This document shows positions 1 to 4,457 of a stretch of DNA of 7,222 nucleotides, one piece after another. The position numbers and the translations under genes were made by a program. Source of the DNA: Fimbriimonadales bacterium (GTDB lineage Bacteria; Armatimonadota; Fimbriimonadia; Fimbriimonadales; GBS-DC). A model generated the notes under the pieces. That model was given only the letters and a program-made list of their open reading frames with translations. It was not told the origin of the DNA and did not search any database. The first letter of the stretch is position 1; every line of letters starts with the position of its first letter. The DNA is taken from the NCBI GenBank assembly GCA_026416065.1, contig JAOAFW010000048.1, positions 1 to 7,222 of the forward strand, written 5' to 3'.

Positions 1-809
1 CGGTGAACACAGTGGAGTGGTGGGGCACGCTGAGCGACCCGCTGCAACGCCACCGCCCGTTCCAGATCTCGATCTTCCGACAAGACGCCAACTGCCGACC
101 GCCTCACGGACAGCCGCTTTACACCGCCTGCGTGATACCGAGCGCGCAATTTGTGGGCGTGGATTGTGAGGGGCGTCGTGTGTGGCATTTCCGCGCTCGG
201 CTCCCTGCTCCCTACTTCCAGCAGGTCGCCGGGCAGCGATACTGGCTGATGATCCTGGAAGTAGACAGCGCGAGCATCCGTCCACAGCAGAACGACTTCC
301 AGTGGTCTGGGCATGCGGCGTGCAACAACTGCGCCAGCGGCGAGCTGGTGTGCAACTGCCGCGCGATTAAGTTCACGGTTGTCAACGGTACGGTATTCGT
401 GAACCCGGTGGTCGGCTGCAATGGCGAAATCACGGATCTTGCGTGGGCGTTGCGCTGGCGCACGCGCATGCACATCAACTTCAACTCGACCCCTCGTGGT
501 GCAATCACAGCGCGGTTGCGCATCCCCGGTGGTGCTGTGGTCGAGGAACACGCGCTTCAAGTGGAGGAATACACGGACGACAACGGAAGCGTGGGTTATC
601 GCGCCGTGCTGGATACCCCATTGCCAGAAGGTGGGTATGAGCTGGAAATCCTCTCGAACGGCGCGCTGCCCATGCGCCAGCGGGTGATGATCGAAGGTGG
701 CGTTGCGGATGTTGACTTTGACACGCCTTGGGGCGACCTGAACAGCGACGGTGTTATCGATGACGCCGACCTGCTGATCGTGTTGTTCAACTTCGGCGCG
801 GGCAGATAG
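1..809 (+). CDS. Secreted beta-rich protein with C-terminal dockerin-like repeat (5' partial)
   Basis: The frame is open from the left edge of the window to TAG at 807-809, so the true start is probably upstream; the GTG at 3 is not a convincing start. About 268 residues are visible. The first part (VEWWGTLSD..., then YWLMILEVDSAS...WSGHAACNN) has the look of a beta-sandwich domain found in bacterial exported proteins, with several Cys in the middle (CNNCASGELVCNC). A second beta-rich segment (about residues 150-240, ending LPEGGYELEILSNG...) resembles the carboxypeptidase-regulatory-like modules that precede dockerin repeats in Armatimonadota-type proteins. Residues about 243-264 read GDLNSDGVIDDADLLIVLF, a Ca2+-binding dockerin/EF-hand-like loop with Asp/Asn at alternating positions. 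Only one such repeat is present, whereas cellulosomal dockerins have two. It is probably exported, but the signal peptide would lie outside the window. The function is not known, and a substrate cannot be inferred. Confidence 0.8.
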   Translation, partial: VNTVEWWGTLSDPLQRHRPFQISIFRQDANCRPPHGQPLYTACVIPSAQFVGVDCEGRRVWHFRARLPAPYFQQVAGQRYWLMILEVDSASIRPQQNDFQWSGHAACNNCASGELVCNCRAIKFTVVNGTVFVNPVVGCNGEITDLAWALRWRTRMHINFNSTPRGAITARLRIPGGAVVEEHALQVEEYTDDNGSVGYRAVLDTPLPEGGYELEILSNGALPMRQRVMIEGGVADVDFDTPWGDLNSDGVIDDADLLIVLFNFGAGR

Positions 810-844
810 TCGGCTTTCCCTACCTACCCTCACTGCCTGCGCAG

Positions 845-876
845 GGCGGGCGAGTCGCTTCGGTGGCTCGCCCGCC
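845..876 (+). terminator. Very stable UUCG-capped hairpin after the dockerin-type gene
   Basis: The two arms (845-858 and 863-876) pair over 14 consecutive positions, with only two G-U pairs, and close on the tetraloop UUCG flanked by C and G, the classic hyperstable cUUCGg loop. It sits 35 bases after the stop codon of the upstream gene. The bases after it are GAATTATG..., with only a short T-run at 893-896, so it is an imperfect intrinsic terminator. It may also insulate or shape the adjacent promoter. A smaller 10-bp palindrome (CCTGCGCAGG, 836-845) abuts its left arm. Confidence 0.65.
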
Positions 877-884
877 GAATTATG

Positions 885-893
885 TGGTATAAT
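885..893 (+). promoter_or_regulatory. Extended -10 promoter for a leaderless mRNA
   Basis: The sequence TGGTATAAT (TG-n-TATAAT) is a perfect extended -10 element. No good -35 is visible; the -35 position falls inside the UUCG hairpin, as is tolerated for extended -10 promoters. The expected start is 6-7 bases after the hexamer, which is the A or base next to the A of the ATG at 900-902. The mRNA would then have no 5' UTR and no Shine-Dalgarno. Confidence 0.65.
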
Positions 894-899
894 TTTGTT

Positions 900-1289
900 A
901 TGCATGGGCGTTCGCCGCGTTGGGCGGTCTGGCTGCTTGCGCTGTGGCTGAGCGTCGCGACGCCGCTCTCGGCGTTGGGATGCCTGCAGGCATGTGAACG
1001 CGCGTTCGAGACCCTCACCTGCTGCGCGGTAGAGACCACGCTCCCCTGCTCTGACCACCCGTGCGAGTGTGAGCCATGCCCTGTATGCAGCGCGCCTGCG
1101 CCGCAACCCCCTTTCATCAAAGCGGAATATTTCACGATTAAAATCGATATCGTTGGTGTTCTCACGAAGCTTCCCGAACTGCAGATCGTGGGTTCGTTGC
1201 CAACGCCACCGCCTGAGCCTCCATTTACGCCCCCAGACTATCGAGCTCCGTGCGCGAACGCTTTACGCGCACCCCCTGTGCTGAGCTGA
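900..1289 (+). CDS. Small cysteine-rich exported protein, function unknown
   Basis: This is a 129-residue product if started at ATG 900; an in-frame ATG at 882 lies upstream of and inside the probable -10 box, so 900 is preferred. Residues 1-27 form a signal peptide: basic start (HGRSPR), a hydrophobic core rich in Leu/Trp/Ala, and SALG just before Cys28. The SALG-C junction is a poor lipobox, so cleavage by signal peptidase I is as likely as lipidation. Nine Cys fall between residues 28 and 63, including CxCxxCxxC at 55-63 and one His (53), followed by a Pro-rich tail (PQPP, PTPPPEPP, RAPP). The layout suggests a metal-binding or disulfide-rich extracytoplasmic protein and loosely recalls small periplasmic proteins of the DUF2946 kind, but I cannot assign it to a family. 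The prepilin-like gene follows 102 bases downstream in the same direction and may be co-transcribed. The reading frame could be spurious, but the clean signal peptide and promoter argue for a real gene. Confidence 0.6.
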   Translation: MHGRSPRWAVWLLALWLSVATPLSALGCLQACERAFETLTCCAVETTLPCSDHPCECEPCPVCSAPAPQPPFIKAEYFTIKIDIVGVLTKLPELQIVGSLPTPPPEPPFTPPDYRAPCANALRAPPVLS

Positions 1290-1300
1290 GTTGAATGCGC

Positions 1301-1314
1301 GTTGCGTGCGCAAC
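1301..1314 (+). repeat. Short inverted repeat after the Cys-rich gene
   Basis: GTTGCG-TG-CGCAAC lies 12 bases after the TGA of the Cys-rich gene. As RNA it would form a 5-bp stem with a 4-base loop. There is no T-run after it, so it is a weak terminator candidate at best. Confidence 0.3.
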
Positions 1315-1347
1315 TTGCCCACGCGCGCCTATTGGAAAACTCAGCTC

Positions 1348-1367
1348 CCCTGCGGTGCACCGCAGGG
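1348..1367. repeat. 20-bp perfect palindrome upstream of the prepilin gene
   Basis: CCCTGCGGTGCACCGCAGGG is identical to its reverse complement. As RNA it gives an 8-bp GC-rich stem with a UGCA loop, ending 13 bases before the Shine-Dalgarno of the downstream prepilin gene. No T-run follows, so it is not a standard terminator. A dimeric repressor site, an mRNA 5'-stabilising hairpin or a processing site are all possible. Confidence 0.5.
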
Positions 1368-1380
1368 CAAATCTCAGTAC

Positions 1381-1386
1381 AGGAGG
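1381..1386 (+). promoter_or_regulatory. Shine-Dalgarno AGGAGG
   Basis: A perfect AGGAGG sits 5 bases before ATG 1392. It decides the start of the prepilin gene over the upstream in-frame TTG at 1302, and that choice also gives a normal short prepilin leader. Confidence 0.9.
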
Positions 1387-1391
1387 CAATC

Positions 1392-2315
<924 letters not shown>

Positions 2316-2322
2316 CCCTTAA

Positions 2323-2363
2323 CCCCAGCCCCTCTCCCGCGTGCGGGAGAGGGGTTCAAGGGG
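2323..2363. repeat. REP-like GC-rich palindrome between convergent prepilin genes
   Basis: The core is a perfect inverted repeat, arms 2329-2340 and 2343-2354 (CCCCTCTCCCGC / GCGGGAGAGGGG), giving about 11 bp plus a 4-base loop. Outer CCCC (2323-2326) and GGGG (2360-2363) extend it beyond an internal loop. The flanking style, CCCCAGCCCCTCTCCC with GGGTTCAAGGGGTGGGG, matches a common type of dispersed extragenic palindrome. It starts 8 bases after the stop of the + strand prepilin gene and ends about 40 bases from the stop of the - strand one. It has no T-run on either strand, so it may block transcription or protect mRNA ends but is not a textbook intrinsic terminator. Confidence 0.65.
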
Positions 2364-2404
2364 TGGGGCAACAAAACAAGACCAGATTTCACTAACAGAA
2401 CCGT

Positions 2405-3160
2405 TCACTCCAGATCCATCAGTTCATCCGTCTGTGGGTTGCTATCGTGGTCGATGTTGCCCAGACTGCGTTGCCGGTGGGGTTCGTACGAGGTTTCCGT
2501 GCGCAGTGCAGGCTTGAAGGCTTTGGCGTGTCCGTCGCACCACAGCACATTCCCCATGCCGTTATGTCGTCCGTGGAAGGTGGGGTTGTTGTATGAAGGC
2601 GGCTCCAGAAAGCCTGTGCCCTCAAAGGCGGGCGCGTTCTGTCCCCATGTGCGCCATTGCGCGCTGTCGGCAATCCACGCCGTCTCGGCTACGCTCTTGA
2701 TGGACGCGAGCGAAACCGCTATCGGGGTATAGGTTGGCGGCTGCATCGGGCTGAGGTAAGCGTAGTTGTAGCCGTATCCCAGCAGCCCGTATTGATAGGC
2801 GCGATTCTCGCGGAACGAGGGGCACGCCTGAATTTCGGCGTTGCGCATGTACGGCTGCAGGAAACTGCGCTGTGTGTCCACGCGCTGGTTCTGCCTATCG
2901 ACATAACCCCACCAGTAGTGCGTCCAGTCGTCGTAAGCAATGGGAAACAGGCGTTCATCGTAATCCTGGGCGTACTGCAGCCCTGCCAGTCCAATCTGGC
3001 GCAGGTTGCTCAAACACGAGGTCTGGCGCGCCTTCTCGCGCGCCTGGGCAAACACGGGGAACAGGATCGCCGCCAGAATGGCGATAATCGCGATCACGAC
3101 CAGCAGCTCAATCAGCGTGAAGCCGCGTGCGCGGCTCGCTTGAGTCCGTTGTACCGTCAT
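2405..3160 (-). CDS. Type IV prepilin-like protein, DUF1559 / H-x9-DG family, downstream of a B12 riboswitch
   Basis: The product is 251 residues from ATG 3160-3158, chosen because GGAGGG lies 6 bases upstream and the leader MTVQRTQASRARG ends in the prepilin-peptidase Gly. The frame stays open upstream to 3406, but that stretch is riboswitch RNA. The mature end FTLIELL... with Glu at +5, the hydrophobic helix and FPVFAQAREKARQT are identical over 35 residues to the convergent paralogue at 1392, and SCLSNLRQIG...QYAQDYDE continues the family pattern. HNGMGNVLWCDG gives H-x9-DG near the C-terminus. The middle is Tyr/Trp-rich with one Cys (QACPSF). It is expected to be anchored in the inner membrane or assembled into a pseudopilus; its biological role is unknown. 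It is the only co-oriented gene after the cobalamin riboswitch in this window, so its expression is probably changed by B12, most often lowered when B12 is high. Confidence 0.92.
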   Translation of the reverse strand: MTVQRTQASRARGFTLIELLVVIAIIAILAAILFPVFAQAREKARQTSCLSNLRQIGLAGLQYAQDYDERLFPIAYDDWTHYWWGYVDRQNQRVDTQRSFLQPYMRNAEIQACPSFRENRAYQYGLLGYGYNYAYLSPMQPPTYTPIAVSLASIKSVAETAWIADSAQWRTWGQNAPAFEGTGFLEPPSYNNPTFHGRHNGMGNVLWCDGHAKAFKPALRTETSYEPHRQRSLGNIDHDSNPQTDELMDLE

Positions 3161-3166
3161 ACCGAT

Positions 3167-3172
3167 CCCTCC
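3167..3172 (-). promoter_or_regulatory. Shine-Dalgarno GGAGGG, partly inside a hairpin arm
   Basis: On the minus strand GGAGGG precedes ATG 3160 by 6 bases. Its first two G are the last bases of the 3' arm of the hairpin at 3171-3194, so folding of that hairpin could affect ribosome access. Confidence 0.8.
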
Positions 3173-3194
3173 ACATAGTGTGTTGGCTATGTGG
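3171..3194 (-). promoter_or_regulatory. Hairpin abutting the prepilin Shine-Dalgarno
   Basis: On the minus strand CCACATAG (3194-3187) and CTATGTGG (3178-3171) are perfect complements around the loop CCAACACA. The stem of 8 bp covers the first two bases of the Shine-Dalgarno. It is the nearest structure to the start codon and a plausible endpoint of riboswitch control of translation. Confidence 0.55.
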
Positions 3195-3227
3195 GCGGGA
3201 CGAAGTGGCGCAGCAGTGGCAGAATGT

Positions 3228-3248
3228 GCTTGAGCGGGATACTCAAGC
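3228..3248 (-). promoter_or_regulatory. Leader hairpin with loop complementary to the Shine-Dalgarno
   Basis: On the minus strand GCTTGAG (3248-3242) and CTCAAGC (3234-3228) form a 7-bp stem with loop TATCCCG. The loop bases ATCCC (3240-3236) are complementary to GGGAT (3169-3165), which overlaps the Shine-Dalgarno. It has no T-run after it, so transcription termination here is unlikely. It lies between the riboswitch and the start codon. Confidence 0.45.
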
Positions 3249-3253
3249 CACAA

Positions 3254-3334
3254 AAGCCCCGAAAGCCACGCGCGCTCTTTCGCCCAACCCGCGAGGCGAA
3301 CGAGCGAGACACGGCTGGATCGGTCTTCGGGCTT
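3254..3334 (-). promoter_or_regulatory. Possible anti-aptamer pairing in the riboswitch leader
   Basis: On the minus strand AAGCCCGAAGACC (3334-3322), part of the conserved ligand-binding core, can pair with GGCTTTCGGGGCTT (3267-3254) in 12 of 13 positions, allowing one bulged G (3260), one A-C mismatch and one G-U pair. This would disrupt the aptamer in the ligand-free state. The pairing is read by eye; no folding energies were calculated. Confidence 0.4.
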
Positions 3335-3456
3335 CTGGATCGCTCTACTTGCGGCGCCTTCCCAGCTGCTGCCAGTGGCATGTGTGCCGCGTTCGTCCCC
3401 AGTCACCGCTGCGCGTCAGCGTCGGATTCCCACCGACTTCCCGTGTATCCAACCGC
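3273..3456 (-). promoter_or_regulatory. Cobalamin (B12) riboswitch with downstream kissing hairpin
   Basis: Read on the minus strand, the conserved blocks of the cobalamin riboswitch class (Rfam RF00174) appear in order: GGGAA (3442-3438); a stem GTCGG/CCGAC enclosing TGGGAAT (3437-3421), giving GGTGGGAATCC; GCTGACGCGCAGCGGTGA (3420-3403); GCCACTGG (3379-3372) then CTGGGAAGGC (3365-3356); and AGCCCGAAGACC (3333-3322). GGTTGGAT (3454-3447) pairs with ATCCAGCC (3320-3313), and the helix extends by two pairs, closing the domain at about 3456-3311. Just downstream, CGCTC-G-TTCGCC and GGCGAA-A-GAGCG (3306-3295 and 3284-3273) form a P13-like hairpin whose loop holds CGCG (3293-3290), complementary to CGCG (3415-3412) in the L5-like loop: the kissing interaction of this class. 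It binds a cobalamin in the nascent mRNA leader and usually represses the downstream gene. The downstream gene here is a prepilin, not a B12 gene. Confidence 0.92.
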
Positions 3457-3483
3457 CGCGAACTCGTTAGCCGAGAATCTAAG

Positions 3484-3496
3484 CGGTATTATACCG
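3484..3496. promoter_or_regulatory. Symmetric -10 region, probable divergent promoter
   Basis: CGGTAT-T-ATACCG is an odd palindrome. On the minus strand it contains a perfect TATAAT (3493-3488), placing a start near 3481-3480, about 25 bases before the riboswitch closing helix, as expected for its leader. On the plus strand the same bases give TATTAT (3487-3492), placing a start near 3499, only about 4 bases before the prmC ATG. No convincing -35 is visible in either direction, so one or both could be weak or need a different sigma factor or activator. The remainder of the 342-base gap 3161-3502 is accounted for by the riboswitch and its leader. Confidence 0.55.
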
Positions 3497-3502
3497 GTCT
3501 GC

Positions 3503-4363
3503 ATGACCGTGCGTGAGGCGTTGGCGTGGGCGCGTGCGCAGCTGGAACAGGCTGGGCTGTCCGACGCCCAACGCGAGGCGGAGATTCTGGTGGCGATGTG
3601 TCTGAGTTGGGACAGGGCGCAGCTCATCGCCTGCCCCGACGCGCCACTTGCCGTGCCTCAGCGACGCCGCTATGAATGCTGGGTGCGCCGCCGCGCCCGT
3701 CGTGAACCACTCCCGTACATTACGCGCCGTGCATGGTTCTACGGTCTGGAATTCACCGTCGGGCGGGGTGTTCTCATTCCGCGCCCAGAGACAGAGGTTC
3801 TGGTGGAGCTGTTTTTGCGATGGGCTGGTGGAACAGGACGCAGCGCGGGTATCCCCATGCTTGTAGACGCCGGCGTCGGCAGCGGCGCCATCGCCATCGC
3901 CTGCCTCCAGAATGCGCCCCACTGGCTCGGCGTGGGCATCGATCGGAGCCGCCGCGCCCTGCATATCGCCCAGATCAACCGGCGCAAGTTCGGTCTCCAG
4001 ACGCGCCTGCTGCTCACACAGGGCGACTGGCTCAATATGGTGCGTCCCGGCACGGTCGATGCGGTGTTGAGCAACCCGCCCTATGTATTGCCTGACGAAT
4101 GGGATGCGTTGGAGCCTGAGATTACGCGCTACGAACCGCGCGCTGCGCTGCTCGTGCCTGCGGACGACCCACTGCAGCCCTATCGCCGAATCGCGCAGGG
4201 CGCACGGCGCGCTTTGAAACCGTCGGGGCTGCTGGCGTTCGAGACCAGCCCGCGCCTCGCGCCACTCTTGGCGGAATATCTGCCGCGCTGGGGCTTCCCT
4301 CACCCCCAGATTCAACGAGACTACAGTGGTGCAGAGCGTGTGGTGTACGCCACAAAACCATAA
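3503..4363 (+). CDS. prmC: Peptide chain release factor N5-glutamine methyltransferase
   Basis: The product is 286 residues, a usual PrmC/HemK length. It transfers methyl from S-adenosylmethionine to the Gln of the GGQ motif of release factors RF1/RF2 in the cytoplasm, improving translation termination. The N-terminal helical release-factor-binding domain (about 1-75) ends in PLPYITRRAWFYGLEF, matching the family's P-x-x-Y-I...FYGLEF. IPRPETE is at 92-98; the SAM-binding loop DAGVGSGAIA is at 122-131, with Val where most members have Thr (GTGSG); the catalytic NPPY is at 191-194. ATG 3503 is preferred because all family sequence starts there; the frame is open upstream to 3191, but that DNA is the riboswitch on the other strand. 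No Shine-Dalgarno precedes the ATG, and the likely start of transcription is only a few bases away, so translation is probably leaderless. prfA is not next to it, and the gene downstream is convergent. Confidence 0.95.
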   Translation: MTVREALAWARAQLEQAGLSDAQREAEILVAMCLSWDRAQLIACPDAPLAVPQRRRYECWVRRRARREPLPYITRRAWFYGLEFTVGRGVLIPRPETEVLVELFLRWAGGTGRSAGIPMLVDAGVGSGAIAIACLQNAPHWLGVGIDRSRRALHIAQINRRKFGLQTRLLLTQGDWLNMVRPGTVDAVLSNPPYVLPDEWDALEPEITRYEPRAALLVPADDPLQPYRRIAQGARRALKPSGLLAFETSPRLAPLLAEYLPRWGFPHPQIQRDYSGAERVVYATKP

Positions 4364-4457
4364 CACGACTCAGTTTCACGCATCGCTCCCCCGTCGGCGG
4401 GGACGCCAACGCTACAACAAGGCTCCCAACATCGCTCCCGTGTTCTGCGGATGAAGA
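4364..4457. other. Convergent gap between prmC and the nuclease gene
   Basis: This 94-base stretch separates two stop codons. It contains CCCCG-TCGG-CGGGG (4389-4402), a 5-bp GC stem that could help end transcription from either side, though no T-run follows. The surrounding GGCGGGGACGCCAACGCTAC phrase is of the type seen in dispersed extragenic repeats. CATCGCTCCC occurs twice (4381-4390 and 4430-4439). No gene or RNA is visible. Confidence 0.4.

Noticed and set aside
882..899. ATG 882 as the start of the Cys-rich protein
   Set aside because: It overlaps the extended -10 element, adds residues not typical of a signal peptide, and has no Shine-Dalgarno.
1302..1391. TTG start at 1302 for the plus-strand prepilin
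   Set aside because: AGGAGG with 5-base spacing points to ATG 1392, which gives a normal six-residue leader; the upstream stretch is hairpin-rich noncoding DNA.
2323..2363. CRISPR repeat or insertion-sequence end
   Set aside because: Only one copy of the palindrome is present, with no spacers, no transposase and no target-site duplication in the window.
2657..3178. Plus-strand ORF of 173 residues
   Set aside because: It is the shadow of the prepilin gene on the other strand; the Arg/Gln-rich translation is typical of antisense frames.
3228..3248. Intrinsic terminator as the riboswitch expression platform
   Set aside because: The 7-bp stem is not followed by a T-run on the minus strand (ACATTCTGCC follows), so transcription termination is not supported.
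3161..3406. In-frame upstream extension of the minus-strand prepilin by 82 residues
   Set aside because: It would bury the prepilin leader and cleavage site, ignores a good Shine-Dalgarno at 3172-3167, and the stretch is riboswitch leader RNA.
3301..3460. tRNA or other structured RNA on the plus strand of the gap
   Set aside because: No cloverleaf or T-loop sequence fits; the conserved blocks make sense only as a cobalamin riboswitch on the minus strand.
3191..3502. In-frame upstream extension of prmC to 390 residues
   Set aside because: The extra 104 residues resemble no PrmC sequence and coincide with the cobalamin riboswitch on the other strand; family similarity begins at ATG 3503.
3479..4366. 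Long minus-strand ORF antisense to prmC (295 residues)
   Set aside because: It mirrors prmC in a GC-rich genome, has no recognisable domain, and prmC is unambiguous.
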